A stretch of 48,456 nucleotides of DNA from SIG440 sp045591035 (GCA_045591035.1 JAZNSG010000022.1:1-48456); one strand, 5' to 3'. Counted from the first letter of the stretch, positions 1 through 7,612 are shown. Notes: generated by a model from the sequence alone, not told the origin. Translations and numbers: made by a program.

Positions 1-1
1 T

Positions 2-96
2 TGGCGGACAGGGTGGGATTCGAACCCACGTGCCGGATTGAATACCGACAAACTGATTTCGAGTCAGCCCCGTTATGACCACTTCGATACCTGTCC
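2..96 (-). tRNA. tRNA-Ser (anticodon CGA)
   Basis: On the minus strand a 7-bp acceptor stem (GGACAGG with CCTGTCC) is followed by G and an encoded CCA end. The anticodon loop CTCGAAA sits in a 5-bp stem (one G-T pair) and gives CGA. A long variable arm precedes the T arm (GTGGGTTCGAATCCCAC), as expected of class II serine tRNAs. It lies downstream of the MreB-family gene on the same strand but beyond that gene's terminator. Confidence 0.95.
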
Positions 97-301
97 GTGT
101 GTATGTTTGAACTCCGATTTGACGGAGAAAAAACTGAGCAAATTATAAAATTCTGTTAGAAAAATGTTAGAAATGGCTAGAAAAACCGCTAGATAAGGGT
201 GTAAAAACAAGGTTTGAACCTCGCTTAAACCCGCACGGTTAAGCCATTTGTGAGGGTACAGTTACAGTGTAACCGAGGGGATTTCGAGTCAACACTGTTA
301 T
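55..301. repeat. Partial direct repeat of the tRNA-Ser anticodon region
   Basis: The 12-mer GATTTCGAGTCA at 55-66, inside the tRNA anticodon arm, recurs exactly at 280-291. In both copies GTTAT follows at the same offset (72-76 and 297-301). A T-arm-like GGTTTGAACC lies at 211-220. This could be a decayed tRNA copy or an old integration-site duplication. No integrase is visible. No gene is seen in 97-346. Confidence 0.35.
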
Positions 302-312
302 ATTTTGAAAAG

Positions 313-345
313 ATAAAAGGCGGAGCGGAACGCTCCGCCTTTTGT
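313..345 (-). terminator. Rho-independent terminator, MreB-family gene
   Basis: Inverted repeat AAAAGGCGGAGCG / CGCTCCGCCTTTT with a 3-nt loop begins two bases past the minus-strand stop and runs into a T-rich tract (TTTTATCTTTT). The plus-strand side is also T-rich, so it may work in both directions. Confidence 0.85.
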
Positions 346-346
346 T

Positions 347-1360
347 TTAGTCATTGTATCTTGCTGTGGGGTTGTAGCTCTGGAGAATTGAAATGTTGTC
401 GAGAGCCTTACCTGTGCCGAGCGCCACGCAGGACTCGGCTTCGTCAGCAATAATTGTACGGATTCCGGTTTCTGCCTCGATAAGCTTGTCCATACCGTAA
501 ACAAGGGCTCCGCCACCTGTGAGGATGATTCCACGTGCACTTATGTCACCGATAAGTTCGGGGGGAGTTTTTTCAAGAACAGACTTGATAGCCTCAATGA
601 TTTCTGCGGAGGTCTCACTCAAAGACTCAAGTATCTCTGATGAAGAAACAGTGATGGTTTTGGGAAGACCGGAAACCAGGCTTCGACCACGGATGTCCAT
701 AGTAAGGTTTTCATCACGTCTGTACACACAGCCAATGTTTATCTTAAGGTCCTCGGCGGTTCTTTCGCCAATGAGAACGTTGTATTTCTTTCGGATGTAT
801 CTGACAATTGCTTCGTTGAATTTGTCACCGGCTACCTTTATGGACCGGCTTGTAACAATGCCGCCAAGAGAGATAACAGCAACATCAGAGGTTCCGCCGC
901 CCATGTCAACAATCATTGAGCCATAGGGCTGAGAAATATCAATACCAACACCAATAGCCGCAGCCAAAGGCTCCTCAATGAGATGCACCTTGCTTGCACC
1001 TGCCTGGATACCTGCATCAATAACGGCACGTTCTTCAACTTCGGTAACACCACTGGGTACACAAATTATAACACGAGGTTTGAAAAAGCTGCGCTTTGTG
1101 ACCTTGTTGAGGAAGTATTTTATCATACGTTCGGTGATGTTGTAGTCGGAAATAACTCCATCACGAAGGGGTCGGATAGCCACAATGTTCCCCGGGGTTC
1201 TTCCGAGCATACGTTGGGCTTCTTCACCCACGGCATAGAGCTTGTTTGTGTTTTTGTCAACAGCAACAACAGAGGGCTCTTTAGCAACAATGCCCTTGCC
1301 TTTGATATAAACCAGAACCGAGGCTGTGCCCAAATCAATACCTATATCCTGTCCAAACAT
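347..1360 (-). CDS. mreB: Rod-shape-determining protein, MreB/Mbl family
   Basis: A 337-residue actin-like ATPase that forms membrane-associated filaments guiding cell-wall synthesis. The protein opens with FGQDIGIDLGTA (phosphate 1 loop), has VDMGGGTSDVAV (phosphate 2) mid-protein and TGGGALVYGMD (adenosine motif) near the C-terminus, all typical of the MreB family; the length is normal. The start is the ATG at 1360, preceded by AGGTGA. An ATG seven codons upstream overlaps that ribosome site and was rejected. No mreC or mreD follows; the next feature is a terminator and tRNA-Ser. It is therefore a stand-alone copy, as is usual for the Mbl/MreBH paralogues. Which paralogue cannot be settled here. 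Confidence 0.93.
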   Translation of the reverse strand: MFGQDIGIDLGTASVLVYIKGKGIVAKEPSVVAVDKNTNKLYAVGEEAQRMLGRTPGNIVAIRPLRDGVISDYNITERMIKYFLNKVTKRSFFKPRVIICVPSGVTEVEERAVIDAGIQAGASKVHLIEEPLAAAIGVGIDISQPYGSMIVDMGGGTSDVAVISLGGIVTSRSIKVAGDKFNEAIVRYIRKKYNVLIGERTAEDLKINIGCVYRRDENLTMDIRGRSLVSGLPKTITVSSSEILESLSETSAEIIEAIKSVLEKTPPELIGDISARGIILTGGGALVYGMDKLIEAETGIRTIIADEAESCVALGTGKALDNISILQSYNPTARYND

Positions 1361-1456
1361 AAAAATCACCTGACCTTGCAAACTTAATACTAAATATTTT
1401 GTTCCCGATTTTTAAAAAAATTCGCTATGTTAAGCAAAAAAGGGATAACAACTTAT

Positions 1457-1485
1457 ATAATATACTATTGAAAGAAAAATGTCAA
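1457..1485 (-). promoter_or_regulatory. Sigma-A promoter for mreB
   Basis: On the minus strand TTGACA, a 17-bp spacer and TATTAT lie about 100 bp upstream of the start codon. Confidence 0.75.
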
Positions 1486-1619
1486 GAAAATTTGGCACAA
1501 TGATTTGGCAAAAGGGGTTTTCCGGGCTAAATACAAGGCATGAGAACAAGTGCGAATTGTTGAAGTTTAACAAAAATTGGGGAAAATATAAATTTTGTCG
1601 AAAAAATATCAAAATTTAC

Positions 1620-1649
1620 TTGTAAAGCTAAGGGGTTTTATGGTAAAAT
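1620..1649 (+). promoter_or_regulatory. Candidate promoter of the Fe-S scaffold/GGGtGRT operon
   Basis: TTGTAA, 18 bp, TAAAAT. It would give a leader of about 155 nt ahead of the ATG at 1810. The match is moderate and AT-rich sequence around it could hide alternatives. Confidence 0.45.
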
Positions 1650-1655
1650 ATATTG

Positions 1656-1809
1656 CACGGAAAATTAGTGCTAAAGAAAAATTTAGGTGAGATTTTCCCT
1701 TTGTTGTGAGGGAGTATTCGCCAATAACCGATTTAACGCCTTATCTCGGCTCACGGTAAAGGCATAGGTTTTAAAAATTTTGTGAGTCGGAAAGGCCAAT
1801 GGTTACAAA
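1656..1809 (+). promoter_or_regulatory. Structured 5' leader with mutually exclusive stems (candidate cis-regulatory RNA)
   Basis: The gene-free stretch 1361-1809 holds divergent promoters and this leader. CTCAC at 1750-1754 can pair with GTGAG at 1706-1710, stacking on CCGA 1728-1731 / TCGG 1746-1749. Alternatively CGGCTCAC at 1747-1754 can pair with GTGAGTCG at 1782-1789, next to the only purine-rich ribosome site (GGAAAGG, 1789-1795). The two folds exclude each other. No known riboswitch family was recognised. Confidence 0.4.
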
Positions 1810-2502
1810 ATGATTTATTCTTCAGAAGTAGAAAGAATGTGCGTTGTAAAAAAAGGCGCAAATCACGGTCCGGCACCCATCCCGGAAGAAGGAAAATGGG
1901 TAAAATCAAAGGAAGTTACTGATATCTCAGGTCTTACACATGGTGTTGGCTGGTGTGCACCTCAGCAGGGCGCTTGTAAGCTTACACTTAATGTAAAAGA
2001 CGGTATCATTCAGGAAGCTCTTGTTGAAACCTTGGGTTGTTCGGGCATGACACATTCAGCTGCTATGGCATCTGAAATTCTTCCCGGAAAAACAATCCTC
2101 GAAGCTCTCAACACAGACCTTGTTTGTGATGCTATCAATACTGCTATGCGTGAACTCTTCCTCCAGATTGTATACGGAAGAACCCAGACTGCTTTCCCTG
2201 AGGGCGGACTTCCCATCGGTGCAGGTCTTGAGGACCTTGGTAAAGGTCTCAGAAGCCAGGTTGGTACAATGTACGGAACTCTCAGCAAGGGTTCAAGATA
2301 CCTTGAAATGGCAGAAGGTTATGTAACAAAGATTGCTCTTGACCAGGACGATGAAATCATTGGTTATGAGTTTGTTCACATGGGCAAGATGATGGATATG
2401 ATTAAGGGCGGTATGGACGCAAATGAAGCTATGAAGAAGGCTATGGGTACATACGGCAGAGTTCAGGATGCGGTCAAGATGATTGACCCCAGACACGAAT
2501 AA
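1810..2502 (+). CDS. NifU-like iron-sulfur cluster assembly scaffold protein
   Basis: A 230-residue cytoplasmic protein of the NifU N-terminal-like family that pairs with GGGtGRT proteins in Clostridia. Visible cysteines include C11, the pair-context GVGWCAPQQGACKL and LGCSGMTHSAAMA; the latter resembles the scaffold's cluster-binding Cys-Gly-Cys/Ser region. It lies 17 bp before the GGGtGRT gene, so the two form an operon. The ATG at 1810 is kept because homologues, as I recall them, begin MIYS; its ribosome site (GGAAAGG) is unusually distant at about 14 nt. A role in building or holding Fe-S clusters comes from family resemblance; the client is unknown. Confidence 0.82.
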   Translation: MIYSSEVERMCVVKKGANHGPAPIPEEGKWVKSKEVTDISGLTHGVGWCAPQQGACKLTLNVKDGIIQEALVETLGCSGMTHSAAMASEILPGKTILEALNTDLVCDAINTAMRELFLQIVYGRTQTAFPEGGLPIGAGLEDLGKGLRSQVGTMYGTLSKGSRYLEMAEGYVTKIALDQDDEIIGYEFVHMGKMMDMIKGGMDANEAMKKAMGTYGRVQDAVKMIDPRHE

Positions 2503-2519
2503 GAGGGAGGTATTTGACA

Positions 2520-3521
2520 ATGGCTTTATTTGAAAGTTACGAAAGAAGAATTGATACAATAAACAAAGTATTGAACGCAAACGGCATTGCATCAATCGAC
2601 GAAGCAAAAGCTATTTGTGATGAAAAGGGCATTGACCCATACGCAATCGTTAAGGGTATTCAGCCAATCGCCTTTGAAAATGCAGGTTGGGCTTATGTTG
2701 TTGGTGCGGCTCTTGCTATTAAGAGAGGCGTAAAGACAGCTGCAGAAGCTGCAAAGGTTATCGGCGAAGGTCTTCAGGCTTTTTGTATCCCCGGCTCGGT
2801 TGCTGATGACAGAAAGGTTGGTCTTGGTCACGGTAATCTTGGCGCTATGCTTCTCAGCGAAGATACAAAGTGCTTTGCATTCCTTGCAGGTCACGAATCA
2901 TTTGCAGCAGCAGAGGGTGCTATCGGTATTGCACGTAGCGCAAACAAAGTTCGTAAAGAACCTCTCCGTGTTATCCTTAACGGTCTTGGTAAGGACGCAG
3001 CGCTTATTATTTCAAGAATAAATGGTTTCACATACGTTCAGACCGAATTTGATTATGCAACAGGCGAAGTTAAGATTGTTCGCGAAAAGGCATATTCAGA
3101 CGGTGAAAGATCAAAGGTTCGCTGCTATGGTAGTGACGATGTTCGTGAAGGCGTTGCAATCATGCACCTTGAGGGTGTTGACGTTTCCATCACAGGTAAC
3201 TCAACCAACCCCACAAGATTCCAGCATCCTGTTGCAGGCACATACAAAAAGGAATGTATCGAACAGGGCAAGAAATACTTCTCTGTTGCATCAGGTGGTG
3301 GTACAGGCCGTACACTTCACCCCGACAATATGGCTGCAGGTCCTGCATCATACGGTATGACTGATACAATGGGTCGTATGCACAGTGACGCTCAGTTCGC
3401 AGGTTCTTCATCAGTTCCTGCTCACGTTGAAATGATGGGACTCCTCGGCGCAGGTAACAACCCCATGGTTGGTATGACTGTTGCAGTTGCAGTTGCTATT
3501 GAAGAAGCGATGAATAAATAG
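2520..3521 (+). CDS. GGGtGRT protein
   Basis: A 333-residue protein named for the conserved motif GGGTGRTLHPDNMAAGPASY, visible near residue 260. It is nearly always found next to the NifU-like scaffold, as here. Gly- and Ala-rich segments suggest a globular soluble enzyme or carrier; there is no signal peptide or membrane segment. No biochemical role is established to my knowledge. The ATG at 2520 follows GGGAGG; an in-frame TTG two codons upstream is possible. A strong terminator closes the operon. Confidence 0.85.
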   Translation: MALFESYERRIDTINKVLNANGIASIDEAKAICDEKGIDPYAIVKGIQPIAFENAGWAYVVGAALAIKRGVKTAAEAAKVIGEGLQAFCIPGSVADDRKVGLGHGNLGAMLLSEDTKCFAFLAGHESFAAAEGAIGIARSANKVRKEPLRVILNGLGKDAALIISRINGFTYVQTEFDYATGEVKIVREKAYSDGERSKVRCYGSDDVREGVAIMHLEGVDVSITGNSTNPTRFQHPVAGTYKKECIEQGKKYFSVASGGGTGRTLHPDNMAAGPASYGMTDTMGRMHSDAQFAGSSSVPAHVEMMGLLGAGNNPMVGMTVAVAVAIEEAMNK

Positions 3522-3533
3522 TTATTCAGAAAA

Positions 3534-3579
3534 AAGACACATCTCAAAGGTTTTCCTTTGGATGTGTCTTATTTTTTTT
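3534..3579 (+). terminator. Bidirectional terminator
   Basis: AAGACACATC / GATGTGTCTT with an inner CAAAGG TTTT CCTTTG and T-runs on both sides. It ends the GGGtGRT operon and also the converging Xre gene, whose stop codon overlaps its T-run. Confidence 0.9.
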
Positions 3580-3772
3580 CTCGATCTACCAGATAATCAA
3601 GGGAAACATTATAATATTCAGCAAGTTTTATGGCTGCCCAAAGGGGCAATTCCCTTTCACCTCGTTCGTAGCGTTGGTAAACTGTTAGTTGCATGTTTAA
3701 AAGTTGGGCTATTTCCTTTTGCGTTTTATCATTATCTTCTCTTAGGTCACGAACTCGTTTGTATACATACAC
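3569..3772 (-). CDS. Small Xre-family (Cro/C1-type HTH) regulator A
   Basis: A 67-residue protein that is little more than one HTH_3 domain (QKEIAQLLNMQLTVYQRYE about residues 19-37), with the short tail NVSLDYLVDRE typical of phage-derived and Clostridial mini-repressors. It starts at GTG behind AGGTGA. It diverges from the exported protease operon, and two identical-arm palindromes lie in the shared promoter region, so autoregulation and repression of the protease operon are likely. Three paralogues lie at 7170-7889. Confidence 0.88.
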   Translation of the reverse strand: MYVYKRVRDLREDNDKTQKEIAQLLNMQLTVYQRYERGERELPLWAAIKLAEYYNVSLDYLVDREKK

Positions 3773-3814
3773 TTGGCATCACCTATAAAGTAATTATATT
3801 TACAATTATCATAT

Positions 3815-3844
3815 ATTATAACACCATGCGGTGTTGACAAATAA
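3815..3844 (-). promoter_or_regulatory. Candidate promoter of Xre regulator A
   Basis: On the minus strand TTATTT, 18 bp, TATAAT. The palindromes at 3820-3835 and 3841-3860 overlap its spacer and -35 region. Confidence 0.5.
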
Positions 3845-3860
3845 CACCACACGGTGTTAT
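3820..3860. promoter_or_regulatory. Paired palindromic operators between Xre A and the protease operon
   Basis: Two sites share the form AACACC-N4-GGTGTT: 3820-3835 (spacer ATGC) and 3843-3858 (spacer ACAC). The second extends to a 20-bp palindrome with 8-bp arms, 3841-3860. Their centres are 23 bp apart, about two helical turns. They cover elements of both divergent promoters, the usual layout of a self-regulating Xre switch. Confidence 0.75.
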
Positions 3861-3863
3861 AAT
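3834..3863 (+). promoter_or_regulatory. Consensus sigma-A promoter of the protease/stalk operon
   Basis: TTGACA, 18 bp, TATAAT. The spacer is almost entirely the second operator palindrome, so bound repressor would exclude RNA polymerase. Confidence 0.8.
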
Positions 3864-3903
3864 AAGAAAAATCTTAAAAATTAGTCAAGAGTTGAAGGCA
3901 TAT

Positions 3904-3963
3904 ACACAAATTTGCTCGTTATATTGGTAAAAGGCGTAAGTCCCGAAAGGGGATGTTTTGTGT
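3904..3963 (+). promoter_or_regulatory. Closed-stem leader element ahead of the protease gene
   Basis: ACACAAA (3904-3910) pairs with TTTGTGT (3957-3963), enclosing TCCC-GAAA-GGGG (GNRA-type tetraloop, 3941-3952). It begins about 35 nt after the predicted transcription start and lies 100 nt before the protease start. No known family recognised. No small gene is apparent in 3864-4065. Confidence 0.3.
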
Positions 3964-4065
3964 TAATATTGGGGAGTTGAGTGATAAATTCTGCAGTATA
4001 AGTGTTGCAAGTTTAAGTAAAATGTGGTAAAATTTAAGAAATCTTCAATGGAAGGACTGATGCAA

Positions 4066-5172
4066 ATGAAACATATTAGGATGATTGCCGGAATGATGAT
4101 AGTCTTTCTGAGCTTAAGTTGTTCCGTTTTTGCCAATAATGATGTGAAGGTATATGTTAATGGTATGAGACTCAATGAAAAGATTATTATGAGCAACGAT
4201 ACCACATACATTCCGGTACGTGCGGTAAGCGAGGCGCTGGGTGCAAATGTCAGCTGGGATGGAAAGTCAAACAGTGTTTATGTTTCATTCACAGAAGATG
4301 ATGCTATTGCTCAATTGGTTGAAGATATCAGCCCAAGTGTAGTAACAATTGTGGGGAACTACGATAAGAGTGGTGATACATATAAATACAACAACCCTAC
4401 TGTACACGGAAGCGGAGTAATATATAAAAGTAATGGATATATTATTACCAATGCACATGTTGTAGAGAACATAAAAAATCTGACAGTTGTTCTTAATGAT
4501 GGATCGTGTTTTCCGGGGAAGGTGCTTTATTCTGATGAAAAAACTGACCTCGCAGTTGTAAAGATTGACAAGCTTGGATTAAAGCCTGTTGCAATGGCAG
4601 ATGAGAAAACAATTTTGTCGGGGAAAACTGCTATAGCAGTTGGAACCCCAATTTCGTTATCTATGAGGAATACGGTTACTAAAGGCATTGTCAGCGGTTG
4701 CGATGTTCCTATTTCGGGCTCATATTACAAATTGCTGCAGACAGATGCAGCAATAAACCCGGGAAATAGTGGTGGGGCATTGATAAATACAAAAGGTGAA
4801 CTTATAGGTATAAATTCTTCAAAGTTTGTAAGTGAGGACATAGATAATATTGGATTTGCTATACCTGTTGGGACGGTAAAGTTCGCCATTGAACAATTCG
4901 AAAAATATGGCTATATTCTTCGCCCAAAGTTGGATTTTGCTCTGGAGGAATCATGGGAAGCGAAGATAGGGTTGCCAACCGCCAAGGGGTTAACCGTTAA
5001 AAACTCTTCCGGTTCCGGCCTGGCAGATGGGGATGTGATAATTTCTGTCAATGGTGTGCCGGTTCACAGCGTTGCAGATTGGAACGAGGCAATAAAAGAC
5101 ACATATAACGGCACTACGCTAAATGTCAGATATACACATAATGGCGTAACTGCTGAAAAAAATATAAAATAA
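4066..5172 (+). CDS. Exported HtrA-like serine protease with N-terminal stalk domain and C-terminal PDZ
   Basis: A 368-residue protein. Residues 1-24 form a signal peptide (MKHIRMIAGM then a hydrophobic core ending SVFA). A half copper-amine-oxidase-N (stalk) repeat, PVRAVSEALGANVSWD, follows. A trypsin-like S1C domain carries His131 (NAHVV), Asp161 (KTDLAVVKI) and Ser235 (NPGNSGGAL). The C-terminal 75 residues contain a short PDZ-like fold (GLADGDVIISVNG). The catalytic triad is intact. The ATG at 4066 has GGAAGGA 9 nt upstream; earlier in-frame starts would disrupt the signal peptide. It is the first gene of an operator-controlled operon, 18 bp before another stalk protein. A role in surface protein quality control or signalling is inferred. 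Confidence 0.87.
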   Translation: MKHIRMIAGMMIVFLSLSCSVFANNDVKVYVNGMRLNEKIIMSNDTTYIPVRAVSEALGANVSWDGKSNSVYVSFTEDDAIAQLVEDISPSVVTIVGNYDKSGDTYKYNNPTVHGSGVIYKSNGYIITNAHVVENIKNLTVVLNDGSCFPGKVLYSDEKTDLAVVKIDKLGLKPVAMADEKTILSGKTAIAVGTPISLSMRNTVTKGIVSGCDVPISGSYYKLLQTDAAINPGNSGGALINTKGELIGINSSKFVSEDIDNIGFAIPVGTVKFAIEQFEKYGYILRPKLDFALEESWEAKIGLPTAKGLTVKNSSGSGLADGDVIISVNGVPVHSVADWNEAIKDTYNGTTLNVRYTHNGVTAEKNIK

Positions 5173-5190
5173 AAAGGGGTAGAAAGATTT

Positions 5191-7062
5191 ATGAAAAAAG
5201 TAATGGTTTTATTGACGGCGATAGTGTTAGCTCTTACAGCATTTATGAATGTTGCTGTATATGCAGAAGATAGTCGAGTTGAAATTGATTTCTGCGTAGG
5301 AGATGATACCCTTAATATAAACGGCGAAGCAGTTAAGGTTGTAAAACCTTATGTTGTAGGTGAAGGTGTTACACTGGTTCCTGTCAGAGTTATCACAGAG
5401 GCGTTTGGGGCAAAGGTTGACTGGGTAAATGAGACGCAAACTGTAAAGCTTACATATCCTGATGTAAAGATTGTTCTTCAAATTGGAAATTCTGTAGCTG
5501 AGATTAACGGCAGGGCGGAAACACTTCTTGCTGCGCCGGAACTGACAGGCGGTTCAACAATGGTTCCGTTGAGATTTATATCAGAAAATTTTGGAGCAGA
5601 TGTTTCCTATGATAATGCTACAGAGAGAATTACTGTTGTCAAAGAGGCATCATCGAATTCAGAAATAACCATATCCGGTACAGTCGATAGCAAATATATT
5701 GGCGACAGCTATTATGGATGGTCCATGGAAAATCCTGCGGATATGCAAATGACGGAAAGATATTTTGATGGCACTTATACCTTCTTTGAATACGATGAAA
5801 ATAACGGTATTCAAATTAATGTTAAATATTTAAGCGAGGATTATGATTTCGAGAAGAGCTTTTCCGGATGGAAAGATATTTTGCAATCATTTACGCTCGT
5901 AAAAGCAGACAAGGATGCATCCAAAAAGACAATGCATTTGCAGGCAAAAGATAAAGAACATGTCATGGATATTTATGAGATTGTAACAGATAAATATGCA
6001 TACGTATTAACAGGCATCTTTGAAAACGAAAAAGCAGAAATAAAAAATGAAGGCTTGAAATTGATGGAAAGCTTTAATTTGACGTTCAGTGGTAAGAACA
6101 CATACGATTTGTCAAATGTCAAAAATGGCGTCCGCAAATTTGAATCAGCTGCAATGAAACTGTCATTTGATGTTCCTGAAAACTTTCTGATGTTGTCTGA
6201 TGAGGATGCTGAGAACCGCTTTGTGTTTCTCAGCGGTGATGCAAATGACGATTCGTCGGGGATAATAATGAATGTATATTCCAAAAGCAGCGTAGACGGC
6301 GCAGAAGCTTTGGCAAATAAGGATTTTATACACAATAAAAGGTATTGTAATGAAGAACTTGCTAAATTTGACAGCAATATAACCCAGAATACTTATACCA
6401 ACTTTAATGCTTTTGAGTACAGCTATGAAATTAATGCTGCATTATACAGTGAATATGACAGAGATGTGTTTTTTGAAATAGGTGATTATGTTTATAATAT
6501 TCATGTAAGTGTAAAGTTGCCGAATGCCAACAAGGAAGCTTTTGTTGATGCCATATTGAATAGTATAAAAGCGGAGAAGCTGGATTTTTCAACAGTGGGC
6601 GAAATTCTTTATAATTTTGAAGAAAAAGAGGGCACATTTGTTTGTGAAAAGTTAAATAAATGCAAAATAACAATTCCTAATGATTATGAAGAAATTCAGG
6701 CATCCAAGAGTACCATTATATACAGCGATGGGAATATTGTTTTGTGTGGGCTGGTATTGATGGATGAAGAATATACATACAGCAAGATTAAGAATGTAGC
6801 AAAAACCTATGAGAACGCTCAAAAGAAGACAGAGGGATATTCTATTATTCAGCCGGTATCAGAGATAACTCTTGGCAAAAATAAATATGTAAAATTGGCA
6901 TATAAGGGCACTGAGGACGATAAGACCGGATATGTTGAAATATATTTAACAGTATCAAATGGTGCTGCATATATTTTTGAAATATCCTATAGTGAACTTG
7001 CGTATTCTGAATTTGCAAGAAATCAGGTAAAGGAAATGATGTCGTCAGCTGTTTTCAAATAA
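5191..7062 (+). CDS. Large exported stalk-domain protein with repeated C-terminal modules
   Basis: A 623-residue protein of unknown function. A signal peptide (1-25, ending VAVYAED) is followed by a complete copper-amine-oxidase-N/stalk domain (about 30-151) with two halves, LVPVRVITEAFGAKVDW and MVPLRFISENFGADVSY. After that I see three modules of about 150 residues (about 160-300, 305-470 and 475-623). Each begins with a strand-rich stretch and ends with an amphipathic helix (for example EAFVDAILNSIKAEK), resembling PsbP/Mog1-like folds; this fold call is an inference. There is no membrane anchor or SLH domain. It is co-transcribed with the protease and may be its partner or substrate. Confidence 0.75.
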   Translation: MKKVMVLLTAIVLALTAFMNVAVYAEDSRVEIDFCVGDDTLNINGEAVKVVKPYVVGEGVTLVPVRVITEAFGAKVDWVNETQTVKLTYPDVKIVLQIGNSVAEINGRAETLLAAPELTGGSTMVPLRFISENFGADVSYDNATERITVVKEASSNSEITISGTVDSKYIGDSYYGWSMENPADMQMTERYFDGTYTFFEYDENNGIQINVKYLSEDYDFEKSFSGWKDILQSFTLVKADKDASKKTMHLQAKDKEHVMDIYEIVTDKYAYVLTGIFENEKAEIKNEGLKLMESFNLTFSGKNTYDLSNVKNGVRKFESAAMKLSFDVPENFLMLSDEDAENRFVFLSGDANDDSSGIIMNVYSKSSVDGAEALANKDFIHNKRYCNEELAKFDSNITQNTYTNFNAFEYSYEINAALYSEYDRDVFFEIGDYVYNIHVSVKLPNANKEAFVDAILNSIKAEKLDFSTVGEILYNFEEKEGTFVCEKLNKCKITIPNDYEEIQASKSTIIYSDGNIVLCGLVLMDEEYTYSKIKNVAKTYENAQKKTEGYSIIQPVSEITLGKNKYVKLAYKGTEDDKTGYVEIYLTVSNGAAYIFEISYSELAYSEFARNQVKEMMSSAVFK

Positions 7063-7137
7063 TGGCTACAAGGAAGAATAATTAGCTGAAAACGTGGTGG
7101 CTTCGAAGCGATAAAATAGTCGAAATTTAAAAATTAA

Positions 7138-7172
7138 CGCCCCGGTGATGCTTCTCACCGGGGCGGTTTTTA
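7138..7172 (+). terminator. Bidirectional terminator after the stalk-protein gene
   Basis: Perfect 11-bp arms CGCCCCGGTGA / TCACCGGGGCG around TGCTTC, then GGTTTTT. The minus side is AT-rich and may also end the Xre array. Confidence 0.9.
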
Positions 7173-7382
7173 ATTTTCTTTTGGATCATCGGTAAGTCCA
7201 AGGATGTAGTCGGTCGAAACTTTATAAAATTTCGACAGAGTTATAAGATGGTGTATGGGGAGCTGGTTCAAGCCGCTTTCGTAGCGAGAATATACTTGTT
7301 GTGTTGTATTGAGAATATCAGCAACATCTTTTTGTTTCAGGTCGTGGTCTTCTCTTAGGTCACGAAGTCTTTTAAGATACAA
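7170..7382 (-). CDS. Small Xre-family regulator B
   Basis: A 70-residue single HTH_3 domain protein (LKQKDVADILNTTQQVYSRY) ending STDYILGLTDDPKEN. It is the last of three tandem Xre genes on the minus strand, 17 bp after regulator C. It starts at TTG preceded by AGAGGTGA. It is close to its neighbours in sequence (shared KRLRDLREDHDLKQ and STDYILG), so local duplication is likely. No separate promoter seen. Confidence 0.87.
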   Translation of the reverse strand: MYLKRLRDLREDHDLKQKDVADILNTTQQVYSRYESGLNQLPIHHLITLSKFYKVSTDYILGLTDDPKEN

Positions 7383-7399
7383 GGGAGTTCACCTCTGTG

Positions 7400-7612
7400 C
7401 TAAATCTTGCTGGGGTTATCAGTGATGCCTAAAATATAATCGGTGCTGACGTTATATTTTTCAGCCAGTTTTATTAAATGCTCCAGGGGTATATTTTGAA
7501 AACCCCTTTCATAGCGTGAATATACGGTTTGCTGTATACCTAGAAATTCTGCAACGTCCGACTGTTTCAAGTCGTGGTCTTCCCTTAGATCTTTTAGCCT
7601 TCTAAAAAGCAA
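7400..7612 (-). CDS. Small Xre-family regulator C
   Basis: A 70-residue mini-repressor (LKQSDVAEFLGIQQTVYSRY recognition region; end STDYILGITDNPSKI). It starts at TTG behind GGGGTGA. The recognition helix differs from B and D at several positions, so a different operator specificity is possible. The 64-bp gap to regulator D holds no clear promoter, suggesting read-through from the upstream gene. Confidence 0.87.
   Translation of the reverse strand: MLFRRLKDLREDHDLKQSDVAEFLGIQQTVYSRYERGFQNIPLEHLIKLAEKYNVSTDYILGITDNPSKI

Noticed and set aside
1430..1612. 60-codon minus-strand open frame upstream of mreB
   Set aside because: Phe/Ser-rich translation of AT-rich promoter DNA, no ribosome site, and it overlaps the mreB promoter.
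1711..1730. GGAGTATTCGCCAATAACCG resembles parts of the manganese riboswitch near 46000
   Set aside because: The shared CCAATAACCG has no matching partner strand here and the GCAAGA loop is absent, so a yybP-ykoY call is not supported.
4024..4065. Earlier starts (GTG 4024, ATG 4048, ATG 4060) for the protease
   Set aside because: They add a charged stretch before the signal peptide and overlap the GGAAGGA ribosome site that fits the ATG at 4066.
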